Positions 44,602 to 53,920 of a stretch of 64,000 bases of DNA are shown piece after piece. Positions within the stretch are counted from its first letter, which is position 1. Each line of letters starts with the position of its first letter. Location: assembly GCF_900199545.1 (NCBI RefSeq), contig NZ_LT962671.1, positions 2,201,508-2,265,507 on the forward strand, written 5' to 3'. The notes below the pieces were generated by a model. The model worked only from the letters and a program-made list of their open reading frames with translations. It was not told the DNA's origin and searched no databases. Position numbers and translations under genes: made by a program. This stretch comes from Raoultibacter massiliensis. Its GTDB lineage: Bacteria > Actinomycetota > Coriobacteriia > Coriobacteriales > Eggerthellaceae.

Positions 44602-44706
44602 TTCGCTCCTTTCAGCAAAGCGTTCCGCCTTCCGCAGAAGCCTCGTGCTGCATCGTCGCCCGACGCCATCCGTTTTACCGGCGACGGATCCGAAACGCCT
44701 GCCGCC

Positions 44707-46206
44707 CTATTCGCCATAGAAGAAATTCAGCAGCTCTTGGTGGGTGTGAATCTCGAGTTTCCGATAAATGTTCGCTGTATGCGTCCTTACCGTATTAGGA
44801 GAAATGAACAGCTTGTTGGCTATGAAATCGGCTTTGTGGCCACGCGTCAGATATGTGAATATCTCTGTCTGCCGAGGGGAGAAATCGTAAAGTCGGGCGA
44901 TCTCTTCGACCCGATTGCTCAGCTGCCGCACATCCACCTCATCGCCGCCTGCAACAGGGATATCCTGTTCGATGCCTGGTTCGATACTGGCCGAGAACCC
45001 GCGCTTTATATCTTCGATGATCGTTGATTCGAGTTCGTCACTCGCACCGTCCGAGAGTTCGTATGCTATCCATGTCGGCGAGCACAGAAGAATCGCACCG
45101 AGAGCGAACAGCGTGACGACGAAGATGAACACGAGCACGAAAAGCGGCAGGGAAACAACGGATTGAACCGAGGCCGCAAAGGCGATGCCGCATCCCCCGA
45201 CAAGGCAGACAACCGAAGAAAGCCCTACCCTACCGCACATGACCCCCAGATCGGCGCCAAATGTCACCGATACGTCGATGCACAAAACCATCGCCAAAAA
45301 CAGGGCGAGCGATATCACCGCCCCCATGATAATGGACATGGCGATATCGGTTCCAGCACCCCCGACCACGAACAAAACGGCGAAAATCGCCAGCAAACCC
45401 AAGCAAACGTACTGGATGATCGTCGATCCTGACTTGCGCGAGAAGATCATCCACAAAACGAAAACCGCGGCCAGGTTGACCAACCCCATTCCGATCGGGC
45501 TGAAGGCGAAGCTCGCCTCCGAAGTTGCATCGAGGACCCCATAGCAAAAGCCCGCGGCCAGAAACACCGACCCAAGCAGCACGATGCGAGCGCGTAGCCC
45601 GCGCCTCTGCATAACGAGCGCCTCCACCACGATGCGAGAACTCACCTCGCACGAATCGCGCGGCGTGCAAAGGTAGAACGCCACCAGGCAGCAAGGGGGA
45701 AACGCCATCCACCCGATGCCCCAATACAGCGGCTTCACAATCCAGAGCACATAGTAAAGAACAGCAGAGAAGATAAGCGCCATGAGAATCGCAATGGTCA
45801 TGGCATCGGTTTTGCGCGTAGCGTACAGGCCCATCCAGCATCGCACGATCAAAGCCAGGCAGAACCCCGCCAAGCCCATGGAGAGAGACAGCGTGATCCA
45901 ATCGACATCGATCAACGACCAGACGGTTGCAGCGCACAGCACGAACGTCACAAGCGTGAGCACCGAACACGCAAGGGGTACGACCACCTTGTCCGAAAGC
46001 GATTGCATGGCACCCGGCGCAAAGCGCAGCGCCAGCAGAGCCAGAGCGAACCCGATAAAAAGCGAAAGCTTTGCGCCGGGAGGATAGAACACGCTTTGAT
46101 TGCCGAACACGGCAAGCCACGCCCAAGCAAATGCGAACGCAGCGCCGAGCCATCGAATCGAAAACACCGTTTTACCCTTCACGTGCAATCCGAGCTTCGA
46201 AGCCAT
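44707..46206 (-). CDS. Membrane-bound LuxR-family regulator
   Basis: A 499-residue protein with about twelve hydrophobic segments and a C-terminal LuxR domain (YDFSPRQTEIFTYLTRGHK, NKLFISPNTVRTHTANIYRK). It has a ribosome site (AGGGGGA) and a perfect dyad in its leader, unlike the two leaderless-looking LuxR genes. It follows the Moco-ferredoxin-YkvI run on the same strand after a terminator, so it is probably its regulator with its own promoter. Confidence 0.92.
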   Translation of the reverse strand: MASKLGLHVKGKTVFSIRWLGAAFAFAWAWLAVFGNQSVFYPPGAKLSLFIGFALALLALRFAPGAMQSLSDKVVVPLACSVLTLVTFVLCAATVWSLIDVDWITLSLSMGLAGFCLALIVRCWMGLYATRKTDAMTIAILMALIFSAVLYYVLWIVKPLYWGIGWMAFPPCCLVAFYLCTPRDSCEVSSRIVVEALVMQRRGLRARIVLLGSVFLAAGFCYGVLDATSEASFAFSPIGMGLVNLAAVFVLWMIFSRKSGSTIIQYVCLGLLAIFAVLFVVGGAGTDIAMSIIMGAVISLALFLAMVLCIDVSVTFGADLGVMCGRVGLSSVVCLVGGCGIAFAASVQSVVSLPLFVLVFIFVVTLFALGAILLCSPTWIAYELSDGASDELESTIIEDIKRGFSASIEPGIEQDIPVAGGDEVDVRQLSNRVEEIARLYDFSPRQTEIFTYLTRGHKADFIANKLFISPNTVRTHTANIYRKLEIHTHQELLNFFYGE

Positions 46207-46223
46207 GATGCTATCCCCCTAGC

Positions 46224-46241
46224 GGCAGCACGGGTGCTGCC
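46224..46241. promoter_or_regulatory. Perfect dyad GGCAGCAC-N2-GTGCTGCC before LuxR
   Basis: Eight-base arms, 2-base spacer, 17 bases upstream of the LuxR start, so within the leader or promoter. Fits an autoregulatory operator or a leader hairpin that hides the ribosome site. Confidence 0.5.
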
Positions 46242-46300
46242 ATTCATTGCGAGACCCCGCGACAAGCGTACCACACTCGCTCGCATGCCCGAAACGGCAA

Positions 46301-46329
46301 GCGCAGGTGCCCGCACCGAGCACCTGCGC
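46301..46329 (-). terminator. Terminator after the 84-residue protein gene
   Basis: Perfect stem GCGCAGGTGC / GCACCTGCGC with 9-base loop; on the minus strand TTGCCGTTT follows. Separates the Moco-ferredoxin-transporter run from the LuxR gene. Confidence 0.65.
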
Positions 46330-46407
46330 CGCATTGCGCGAAGCCTTCTAGCCTGCCGTCCCCCGAACGAATCCATCCTCGTACGAGGCCCTGCCGAATC
46401 CCGTGCC

Positions 46408-46662
46408 TTAGGAAACGGGCTTCAGCTGGATGGCAAACCGATCGACGGCCGTTTCGACGGTCAGCGGCAACGCCACCTCCGGATACTCAACGATTGCGTA
46501 GCCCGCATTACACAGCGATTCGTCGAGCGAAGCGATCCATTCGCTCGCCGAATTGCTCTCGGATAAGCCCCGGGCAATGCCCACGCGCTCGACGAGCCTG
46601 TTTTCATCATCCAGAACGTCTCCCTTTCGAGCAAAGGTATTGATCTCCAAGCGCATTTTCAT
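46408..46662 (-). CDS. Uncharacterised 84-residue protein
   Basis: Begins MKMRLEINTFARKG behind GAGGTGAT and ends before a terminator, downstream of the YkvI-like transporter. It is acidic, without Cys motifs, signal or membrane helix; the second half (SLDESLCNAGYAIVEYPEVA, then LPLTVETAVDRFAIQLK) suggests a small alpha/beta domain. I do not recognise the family. Its place makes it a likely part of the third Moco cluster. Confidence 0.7.
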   Translation of the reverse strand: MKMRLEINTFARKGDVLDDENRLVERVGIARGLSESNSASEWIASLDESLCNAGYAIVEYPEVALPLTVETAVDRFAIQLKPVS

Positions 46663-46748
46663 ATCACCTCGCATTCCCTTTCAGATCATCTCCGCCTGCG
46701 CCGGCCCCATCGCAATCGGGGGTCTTCGGCTGCAAGCGGCTCTTCGTC

Positions 46749-47900
46749 CTAGTCCTTTGCCGCACGCCGCTTCGCAACGAACAACCTGATATGTTTGACG
46801 GCCATGCAGATGATCATCAAATATGCGGCATATCCGGCAAACGGATAGATCATGTTCATCAGCTCGCCGTACGGCAAAAACGATATCGCGAAAACGAGCA
46901 CGCCCGCCACAATAGTGGCGATTATGTACCTCTTCGAGCCGTCCTTGCCGAACGCCTGCGAAACCGCCCAGAGGTTCGGCGTAACAGTCGTGTAGATGCC
47001 CAGCAGCAAGATGATGGAGAACACGCCGGCGACGGCGGGCATATAGTGCGCCGCAAGCGCGAGCGTCGGAATCTCCTGGTTGTACACGATGTCGATGTTC
47101 GCCAGCTGCGAGAGCGTGATGCAGATCGCACCGAGAGCCAGAGCAACGGCGCCGACCAAAGCCGCAATGATAGCCTCCTTCTTAGAGGTGGCATCGGCGC
47201 CCATGGCCGACCCGAACGAGGCCAGCGGATAGATGTTCATGATGCCGTACAAGATGCCGGAAAGCAGCCAGAAACCAGACGCCTTCAGCATGGGCGGATC
47301 GGCGCTGGCAATGAATTCGGGGGCCGTCGCCAAGCCGCCGGGGTTGGACGCGATCGCAACGACCGCGATGATGATCAAACCCGCAATGATGACGGGGCCG
47401 AGCGGCCCGAGCACGTCGAGGAGCTTCTTGAGCCCGAGCAGGACGGAGGCCAGCACGAGCGCAATCATGACGAGGCGGCCGACGATCTCGTTTACCCCGA
47501 AGTATTGGGACACGATCGACCCGACGCTCGAAACCATCGTTACCGTTACAAGGAACAGCATCGAGATGGCAAGGATCTCGTACACCCAGCCGAGATATTT
47601 TCCGCAGTAATACTGGAACACCTCTCGAGAATGGCGCATTTTCGTGCGAGAACCCGTAACCATGAAGCAGTAGAACAGCCAGAATACGAATCCGTAAGCA
47701 ACGAGCACGCCCGCCAAGCCCCAGAATCCTTCCGATGTATAATACTGCAGCGTTTCCTGCCCGGTTGCGAACCCGGCGCCGATCATGAACCCGATGATCG
47801 CACCCGCGATTTTGAATACGTTTTTACCCTTAACCTTTCCGGTCCCCTGGTCGGAACCGCTTTCGGACTGAGCGATGTTCGTAGTGGTACCGTCTTCCAT
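46749..47900 (-). CDS. YkvI-like membrane transporter (LeuT fold)
   Basis: A 383-residue protein with about eleven hydrophobic segments. The first helix GAIIGFMIGAGFATGQETLQ is the mark of the YkvI family, related to the amino acid/polyamine/organocation transporters; substrate unknown. The start MEDGTTTN has GAGGGG upstream and lies 2 bases after the ferredoxin stop, so it belongs to the Moco-ferredoxin operon and probably imports the enzyme's substrate. This is a different carrier type from the DASS, MFS and GntP proteins of the other two clusters. Confidence 0.88.
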   Translation of the reverse strand: MEDGTTTNIAQSESGSDQGTGKVKGKNVFKIAGAIIGFMIGAGFATGQETLQYYTSEGFWGLAGVLVAYGFVFWLFYCFMVTGSRTKMRHSREVFQYYCGKYLGWVYEILAISMLFLVTVTMVSSVGSIVSQYFGVNEIVGRLVMIALVLASVLLGLKKLLDVLGPLGPVIIAGLIIIAVVAIASNPGGLATAPEFIASADPPMLKASGFWLLSGILYGIMNIYPLASFGSAMGADATSKKEAIIAALVGAVALALGAICITLSQLANIDIVYNQEIPTLALAAHYMPAVAGVFSIILLLGIYTTVTPNLWAVSQAFGKDGSKRYIIATIVAGVLVFAISFLPYGELMNMIYPFAGYAAYLMIICMAVKHIRLFVAKRRAAKD

Positions 47901-47902
47901 GT

Positions 47903-48253
47903 TTACCCCTCGCTTTCGGCTGTTGCCACTGAAACAGACCAACGATCGTCCGAATCTGCCAATACGGGAGCCATATCTCGGTAATAGCCTACTTTAAGGC
48001 ATCGAGACGGACAGATCGCCTGACAATACGGCTCCTCCTCTTCCTTGAGACACAACGCGCATTTATCCAACTCGGGAATATGCGCAAAGCGCATTTGCAG
48101 CTTCTCTTTTCCCCTCATCTTCGGCTTGTCCCGAATGACCGTGAGCCACGTTTCGCCGAAGGGTACGCGGTTGATCTCCCTGCAGGCTACCTGGCAGGCC
48201 TGGCACCCGTTGCAGTAGTCGGTGTTGACAAAAAATCCTATCCTCTCAGCCAC
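47903..48253 (-). CDS. Small 4Fe-4S ferredoxin subunit
   Basis: A 116-residue protein with two cluster motifs: C14-x2-C17-x2-C20-x3-C24 (YCNGCQACQVAC) and C65-x2-C68 with C77, C81 and C85 (CALC, YCQAICPSRC). The start is a GTG with AAAGGAGCG upstream, inside the last codons of the Moco gene (8-base overlap), so the two are translationally coupled. Likely the electron-transfer partner of the Moco enzyme, as in cluster 2. The frame stays open far upstream but only in the shadow of the Moco gene. Confidence 0.9.
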   Translation of the reverse strand: MAERIGFFVNTDYCNGCQACQVACREINRVPFGETWLTVIRDKPKMRGKEKLQMRFAHIPELDKCALCLKEEEEPYCQAICPSRCLKVGYYRDMAPVLADSDDRWSVSVATAESEG

Positions 48254-50519
48254 GGCAATCAGCGCTCCTTTCCGAGCTCTTCCTGATATCGCAGAGCGTC
48301 GAACGCATGGGCGAATTTCCATAATGCGGATCGCAGGGCTCAGCGGGAACCAGGATGTTCGAGTTCGATCCCTTCCAGCCGTGCCCCGGCAAGCCGAGCT
48401 CCTTGCAATCCATCTTCCAACCGGGGCGCGGCGTGAACACAACGCCCTTCTTCGCCTCGTCTGAAACAACCGCCCTGACCGTGATCGAACCGCGGGGAGA
48501 CTCCACTTCGATCCAATCGCCGTCCCCGATCCCGCGATCCTTCGCATCGTCGGGATGCACCACGGCGAACGGATCGGGATACAGTTCTCGTTGCTGGGGG
48601 ACGTTCGTCCACGCGGAATGGAAGAACATGTACAGGCGGTGGCCGGAATCGAACACGAGCGGGTAGCGCTGCGAGAGAGCCGGTGCGCTTACCGGCGATT
48701 CGGCGGGTTCGGTATAATCGGGCAGCGGATCGTATCCGAACTCGGCTGTGGCGCCCGACCAGAACTCGAAACGACCCGTAGCGGTTTCAAAGCCCGGCTG
48801 CCCATCGGCGCGGAGCATGCCTTTTTCGTGCTTGTAGTAATCGCGGTTTTCAGCAAGAAGATGAGGACGGATCTCGATCAGATCGCTCGCTATGTACTCA
48901 TCCCACGTCATCTCAATCCCATACATGATCTTGAGTTTCCAGAGAAGCATCTCGCGATGCGACTCCCACGGCCACTGTTCAGGGTTGATGCCCTTGCCGT
49001 ATTGCAGGATGAAATCCCAATCGTCCCAGCATTCGCCCGGCGCTTCGACCGCTGCGCGTGCGGGAATGAAATACCCTTCCGTCCGCTCGTCTTCAGTGGT
49101 CTCGATCTCGGACCACGTGGAGGTGGGCAAGACGATATCGGCAAGCTTCGCCGTCTCTGAAAAGTAAAAATCTTTGACAACCAAGAGTTCCAGATTGGGA
49201 GAAAGCAGCGCTTCCTCGATTTTCTGCGGGTTCTCGTAGCACATGAGCGCATCGCTCGCGATGAACACGAGCATCTTCACCGGGAAGGGCTTTTCAGTCA
49301 GGATGGCGTTCCATACTCCGTAAGGCCAATGCGTTCCGCCGAGCACCGGGAGCGCCGGATAATCTTCGGCTCCGATCATCTTCGACTCGGGAGCCAGCAA
49401 GTCGACGAACGGGTTCAGCGTGAGCTCGACTTCCGACGCTACACCCATGCCTGGATTGAGCACATAGCCGCCAGGCTGATCGACGGGCCCGAGCAGCCCG
49501 ATCAGACAGGTAATGGCACGCCCGTTCTGAATGGCGTTGGAATGCATGCAGTTCGGCCCGAGGTAGTTGTAGAACTGCGACGGAGCGTACTTTGCCATCG
49601 TGCGAGCTGCCTCTGCGATGTCATCGGCGGGAACGGTTGTGATCTTTTCGGCGTATTCGGGAGTGAATTCGCTCACCCGCTGCGCCAGCTCATCGAAACC
49701 GTAGGTCCAATGCTCGATCCATTCGGCATCGTAGAGCCCCTCGCGTATGATTACGTTCATGAAGGCCATAGCCAACGCACCATCGGTGCCGGGCCGCGGG
49801 CGAAGCACGATATCGGCAATGTTCGACAGCTCGTTGAAACGCGGGTCGATGGATATGATCTTCGCCCCATGCTTCTTCTGGTTCTCCCTCATCACGTGAA
49901 ACTGCTCGATCAGGCAATGAGGCGATATTCCCCACAGCACGTAGCAGTTCGTTGCGAAGGGGTCGCTTCTAAAACGAGCCATCAAATCGGCGCCCGTGTC
50001 CTGCCCCACGCCGAAAGAAAGCGCATTCGGAATGATGACGGGGCTCAGACAGACGTGCAGGGGCGCCAACCCCCAGGCGTGGCCGCCAAGCGTGTGGTTG
50101 AGGCGCATGTGCCAGTCGTTCGTCGATCGGCTGGTTCCCTGGCCGACGATGATGGATTCGGGTCCATACTGCGCTTGGAGCTCTTTGGTTTTGCTGATGA
50201 TGGTCTCCATGGCCTCGTCCCACGAGATCCGCTCCCATTCGCCCGACCCGCGTTGGCCGACGCGGCGCATGGGATAGATGACGCGCGATTCGTCCTCGTG
50301 AATGAATCGTTGGCTCAAACAGTGGCCGCAGATGTTGCCCTTCGTGAAAACGTGTTCCCTGTCGCCCAAGATCTTTACGATCTTGTTGTCTTTGGAATAG
50401 ACGACCACACCGCAGCGGTTGTGGCAGCCGGTACACATGGTTCGCGTACGCTTCACGGTCGGATCGCTTTCCGCCCCATAGCCCGATTTCGCATAATCGC
50501 GCACGTTTGCGTTGCTCAT
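48246..50519 (-). CDS. Molybdopterin-dependent oxidoreductase, catalytic subunit
   Basis: A 757-residue DMSO-reductase-family enzyme, cytoplasmic. The [4Fe-4S] motif is complete: C29-x2-C32-x3-C36 (MCTGCHNRCG) with C64 and C67 (NICGHC). Then WERISWDEAM, SIIVGQGTSR, LWGISPHCLIEQF, the pterin block LRPRPGTDGALAMAF and LLGPVDQPGG; the C-terminal domain has FDSGHRLYMFFHSAWTNVPQ and SPRGSITVRA. Compared with the enzyme at 8652 it keeps the first Cys, so it has a standard cluster. Forms an operon with ferredoxin and YkvI-like transporter. Substrate unknown; carboxylic, phenolic or oxyanion acceptors are all possible. Confidence 0.93.
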   Translation of the reverse strand: MSNANVRDYAKSGYGAESDPTVKRTRTMCTGCHNRCGVVVYSKDNKIVKILGDREHVFTKGNICGHCLSQRFIHEDESRVIYPMRRVGQRGSGEWERISWDEAMETIISKTKELQAQYGPESIIVGQGTSRSTNDWHMRLNHTLGGHAWGLAPLHVCLSPVIIPNALSFGVGQDTGADLMARFRSDPFATNCYVLWGISPHCLIEQFHVMRENQKKHGAKIISIDPRFNELSNIADIVLRPRPGTDGALAMAFMNVIIREGLYDAEWIEHWTYGFDELAQRVSEFTPEYAEKITTVPADDIAEAARTMAKYAPSQFYNYLGPNCMHSNAIQNGRAITCLIGLLGPVDQPGGYVLNPGMGVASEVELTLNPFVDLLAPESKMIGAEDYPALPVLGGTHWPYGVWNAILTEKPFPVKMLVFIASDALMCYENPQKIEEALLSPNLELLVVKDFYFSETAKLADIVLPTSTWSEIETTEDERTEGYFIPARAAVEAPGECWDDWDFILQYGKGINPEQWPWESHREMLLWKLKIMYGIEMTWDEYIASDLIEIRPHLLAENRDYYKHEKGMLRADGQPGFETATGRFEFWSGATAEFGYDPLPDYTEPAESPVSAPALSQRYPLVFDSGHRLYMFFHSAWTNVPQQRELYPDPFAVVHPDDAKDRGIGDGDWIEVESPRGSITVRAVVSDEAKKGVVFTPRPGWKMDCKELGLPGHGWKGSNSNILVPAEPCDPHYGNSPMRSTLCDIRKSSERSADCRG

Positions 50520-51045
50520 TGATTATCATCCCCCTATCGTATCAATCGGTTTCTTCTTGGCTTGCTCTGAAGCATCCCATCATGGACCTTCGTTTTTCGG
50601 ACGAATGCAAACCCGTCCAAGATGAAACCGCCCCACGACGCAGACACTCGTTTGTTTGCCAGGCGAATGACCGAGATGTTCGCACGGTATATCGGCGCCG
50701 ATTACAAAGTTGCGAACACCTGCAGTGCGTCAAGGGGAATGGTAGGAAGAGGAGTTAAACGCGGGAATCGCCGCGATGTACGAAAACGAGGAGACGGCTC
50801 AACGAAAAGCAGGATTCCTCTGGCCTCGCGCGACTAGTCAACGATTAATGAAGGTATTGACCTGCTAAAACCTATTCCAAAACGTATAAGACCGCGCAAA
50901 TGGCAGACGGAGAGGCATGCACAAGCACCCGGTGCGACAGGCGATCGTCAAGAGCGGCTCCGAAATTTCGAGACGCTCGCACGAGACAAGAGCGGCGCCC
51001 GATCGGGCGTTCATGGATAATTGCGCGTTCTCGGCCATTTCGACC
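50520..51045. other. Intergenic gap, Moco operon promoter side
   Basis: About 530 bases between the Moco gene start and the tRNA promoter. AGGGGGATG before the Moco ATG is the likely ribosome site. I find no convincing gene, strong hairpin or repeat here; short open frames lack ribosome sites and similarity. Confidence 0.5.
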
Positions 51046-51074
51046 TTGCGGACAAATGGCTGTTTCGCTATACT
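51046..51074 (+). promoter_or_regulatory. Promoter of tRNA-Thr
   Basis: TTGCGG (51046-51051) and TATACT (51069-51074) with a 17-base spacer, 32 bases before the mature tRNA. Good match to the housekeeping sigma consensus. Confidence 0.75.
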
Positions 51075-51106
51075 TCTTGTTCGCGCTTCACTTGTGAAGC
51101 CGATTC

Positions 51107-51182
51107 GCCAACGTGGCTCAGCTGGTAGAGCAACGCACTCGTAATGCGTAGGTCAGCGGTTCGAATCCGCTCGTTGGCTCCA
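51107..51182 (+). tRNA. tRNA-Thr (anticodon CGT)
   Basis: Full cloverleaf: acceptor GCCAACG pairs with CGTTGGC, D arm GCTC...GAGC, anticodon arm ACGCA-CTCGTAA-TGCGT with anticodon CGT, T arm AGCGG-TTCGAAT-CCGCT, and encoded CCA. Reads ACG codons. Own promoter and terminator, monocistronic. Confidence 0.97.
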
Positions 51183-51190
51183 GAAAAAGT

Positions 51191-51231
51191 ACAGGTCAGT
51201 CAGGGGAACTTGACTGACCTGTTTCTGTTTT
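51191..51231 (+). terminator. Intrinsic terminator of tRNA-Thr
   Basis: Perfect 12-base stem ACAGGTCAGTCA / TGACTGACCTGT with 8-base loop, followed by TTCTGTTTT. Confidence 0.88.
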
Positions 51232-51288
51232 CGAAGCCATCGAAAATCAATGTGCGCCAACCGCGTGCCAAAAACCCGAACCGGCCTT

Positions 51289-52050
51289 CTACAGCTTCTG
51301 GCCGATGTAGAAAACGTATCCGTAATGCTGCCCGTATTTCGAGTACAGATCCACCTCGTATCGGTTTTCCGCAACGAACGCTTCTACGGTTTCATCATCG
51401 GGATACTTCTTCAAAAGCTCTTCGAGCACCGCCTCGCGCGGAACGAAGTACTTCTCGGTCCAGCAGTATTCCGGCAGCGCGAAGGAGGCAATGAACCGAT
51501 ATCCGCATGCCTGCAGAATGGCAACGTTATGCTCGACCGAATCCAATCCGCTTCCAGCATCCGACCAGAACCCCTCGATGACAGCAGGATGCTCGGCGGT
51601 CAGCCACGAAGGACAGGTTACGGCGAGGTAGCCGCCCTTTTTGAGGAAGCCCCGCCAATGCGCAAGTCCTTTTTCGAAGCCGATATTATCGATTGCGCCC
51701 TCCGACCAAATCAAGTCGAGCGACTCCTCCTCGAAGGGAAGGTCGTCCATCGAACCGACGATTCCCCTCACCCGGTCTCCGACACCCTGTTTGTCGGCGT
51801 TCTCGTTGAGAACGCCGATGAAATCCGAAAACATATCCAAACCGACGATGCTGCCGGACAAGTGGCGCGCAAGTTCCATCGTTTGCGGGCCGCTTCCGCA
51901 TCCCAAATCTGCCGTGTTCGAGATTTGTTCGAGATTGCCAAGGAACCCGAGGGCTTTGCACGTTGTTTCGGTGCTGCCGGGGCCCTGCCTCTCTAATCCC
52001 ACATGGGTTTCGATCAACAGATCGATTATCGACGGCTGCTTGTTTTCCAT
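51289..52050 (-). CDS. Class I SAM-dependent methyltransferase
   Basis: A 253-residue methyltransferase of the Rossmann type: motif I TADLGCGSGPQTMELA, acidic residue in GLDMFSDF, motif IV LDLIWSEGAIDNI, and GGYLAVTCPSW. Substrate unknown; similar enzymes methylate small molecules. AAGGAGG precedes the ATG (MENKQPSI). Monocistronic. It converges with tRNA-Thr; their ends are about 60 bases apart past the tRNA terminator. Confidence 0.9.
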   Translation of the reverse strand: MENKQPSIIDLLIETHVGLERQGPGSTETTCKALGFLGNLEQISNTADLGCGSGPQTMELARHLSGSIVGLDMFSDFIGVLNENADKQGVGDRVRGIVGSMDDLPFEEESLDLIWSEGAIDNIGFEKGLAHWRGFLKKGGYLAVTCPSWLTAEHPAVIEGFWSDAGSGLDSVEHNVAILQACGYRFIASFALPEYCWTEKYFVPREAVLEELLKKYPDDETVEAFVAENRYEVDLYSKYGQHYGYVFYIGQKL

Positions 52051-52153
52051 AAGGCGTGCCTCCTTTTTGCCAAGCATACCATAGCACCGGCCGCTCGACA
52101 GCCGTCTCGCTTTTCGCACCGAAACGCTGCACGAAGCATGAGATAATCCTGTC

Positions 52154-53068
52154 ATGCCGAACCATGTACGAAAACTCTTTGCATCCGCGCTCGCGCTTGC
52201 CCTTGCCGCAGCGCTCGCCCTTGCAGGCTGCTCCCACGCCCCCGCCACCCCGAACCAAGCCCAAGGCCTTGAACGCACCGAAAGCATCGCACTCTCGGAG
52301 ATTCCCGAATACGCAGGCGAGCCCTCTGTGGAAGTCGACGGCGGTCAGCCCGGCTTCACTGACGAGGATATTGATGCCGCCAAAGCGGGTGGCCTCGAAT
52401 CGTACAGCGAGCTCGACGCTTTGGGACGATGCGGACCGGCCGTCGCCCTCGTCGGACCCGAGACCTTGCCTACTGAAGAGCGCGGCAGCATCGGCATGGT
52501 GAAACCCTCGGGCTGGCAGATATCCAAATACGATTTTATCGACGGCAGGTACCTTTACAATCGATGCCACCTCATCGGCTTCCAGCTTACCGGCGAAAAC
52601 GCCAACGAGCGAAACCTTATCACGGGCACGCGCTATCTGAACACGCAGGGTATGCTCCCCCTCGAAAACGAGATTGCCGCCTACGTCAAAGAAACGGGCA
52701 ACCACGTGCTTTTTCGCGCCACCCCCCTCTTCCAGGGCTCCGAACTCGTTGTCCGCGGCGTGCAGCTTGAGGCTCTGTCGATAGAGGACGGCGGTGCGGG
52801 CGTGCGCTTCAACGCGTACTGCTACAACGTCCAGCCGAATGTCGAGATCGATTACGCCACGGGAGATAACAGCGGCGCCTCAGCCGAAGATGCAGAAGCA
52901 GCCGGCGAGGAGCGCGTCTACATCCTCAACACGCGCTCCATGAAGTTCCACGATCCCAACTGCAAATCGGTCGACGACATGGCAGAGCACAACAAGCAGG
53001 AGTTCACGGGCACGCGCGACGAGCTTTTGGAGGGCGGATACGAGCCTTGCGGAAGATGCGATCCGTAA
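52154..53068 (+). CDS. Secreted DNA/RNA non-specific endonuclease (lipoprotein)
   Basis: A 304-residue exported nuclease. Signal with lipobox LALAGC; nuclease core with the catalytic His in YNRCHLIGFQLTGENANERN and the metal Asn in the same stretch, then LITGTRYLNTQGM, the EndA/NucA-like pattern. A C-terminal domain (YILNTRSMKFHDPNCKSVDD, ending PCGRCDP) has a His and three Cys as in the Ada-like metal-binding domain often fused to such nucleases. Role may be nutrient scavenging or DNA entry. Ribosome site is weak. Confidence 0.92.
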   Translation: MPNHVRKLFASALALALAAALALAGCSHAPATPNQAQGLERTESIALSEIPEYAGEPSVEVDGGQPGFTDEDIDAAKAGGLESYSELDALGRCGPAVALVGPETLPTEERGSIGMVKPSGWQISKYDFIDGRYLYNRCHLIGFQLTGENANERNLITGTRYLNTQGMLPLENEIAAYVKETGNHVLFRATPLFQGSELVVRGVQLEALSIEDGGAGVRFNAYCYNVQPNVEIDYATGDNSGASAEDAEAAGEERVYILNTRSMKFHDPNCKSVDDMAEHNKQEFTGTRDELLEGGYEPCGRCDP

Positions 53069-53083
53069 GACGAGCGCGCCGAA

Positions 53084-53722
53084 TCAGAGAGTGCCGCCGC
53101 CCGCCCGCAATTGCGCCCGGGATTCAAGCGTGCGGAGGTGCTTCACGATAAACCCGTAGCTCGCAACGTCGGCGATCGGAAAAAGCTGCAGGATAACGAA
53201 CACGACGGTCGTGGAAAAGGCAATGAGGCCCTTGCGGTACGCAAGGACGATATTCGATACGGCAAACGAGCTCGTCGCCATGAGAAACAGGTAGTTCACC
53301 AAGCTCATAATCGGAATGAGCACGGCCATCATGGCTCCGAACATGATACCCAACGATGCAAGATGGATGCTCAGCGTCAGAAGAGAACTGGCGAACGCGA
53401 ACAAAAACGCATAGGCGAACGTAACCACGAAATAGGGAATCATCAAAAGCTTGCACACGAACACCTGCAAACCCAACCCCCGCTGCTGATCGGGGCGCGA
53501 AGCAAGAGGTCCAAGCGATGCGAAAGCCACCACAACGCAGGCGATGGATACGAAAAACGCCAGAACAAGCGCGCCGACGCCCGCTGTCATGAGAAAGCTA
53601 AAAAAACCGGTGTCATTGAGCAGGTCGGAGTCCATCAGCAAGAACGGCAGCAGCATCGAAGCCGTAGAAACGTTCACCAACACCACGAACACAATCAGAA
53701 GAATTCTTCTCGCCGCCTTCAT
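53084..53722 (-). CDS. Uncharacterised membrane protein
   Basis: A 212-residue protein with five predicted membrane helices, starting MKAARRILLIVFVVLVNVST behind ATAGGAG. No recognisable family motif; C-terminus is short and charged. It converges with the nuclease gene (16 bases apart) and is transcribed downstream of the large surface protein's terminator region from the other side. The frame is open upstream of the chosen start but with no hydrophobic or conserved content. Confidence 0.8.
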   Translation of the reverse strand: MKAARRILLIVFVVLVNVSTASMLLPFLLMDSDLLNDTGFFSFLMTAGVGALVLAFFVSIACVVVAFASLGPLASRPDQQRGLGLQVFVCKLLMIPYFVVTFAYAFLFAFASSLLTLSIHLASLGIMFGAMMAVLIPIMSLVNYLFLMATSSFAVSNIVLAYRKGLIAFSTTVVFVILQLFPIADVASYGFIVKHLRTLESRAQLRAGGGTL

Positions 53723-53876
53723 CGCGCTCCTATCGTTTATACGCACTCGGCCGCACATCGGACGAACAGCGCTGCGGCATCGCCGCGCCAATATCATTGC
53801 CACATGCAGGCTCGACCCTCGATCAGCGGGAGCACTTGCCGATCCACCCATCGAACGACGCTCCCGACGAACACCA

Positions 53877-53900
53877 GCAGCCCGGCGATAGCCGGGCTGC
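53877..53900 (-). terminator. Terminator after surface protein gene
   Basis: Perfect 10-base stem GCAGCCCGGC / GCCGGGCTGC with GATA loop, 20 bases beyond the stop; TGGTGTTCG follows on the minus strand. Confidence 0.7.
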
Positions 53901-53920
53901 CAGCATGCTTCCCGATCAGG

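Noticed and set aside
48254..48547. N-terminal extension of the ferredoxin at 47903
   Set aside because: Arg-rich shadow of the Moco gene; the GTG at 48253 has a good ribosome site.
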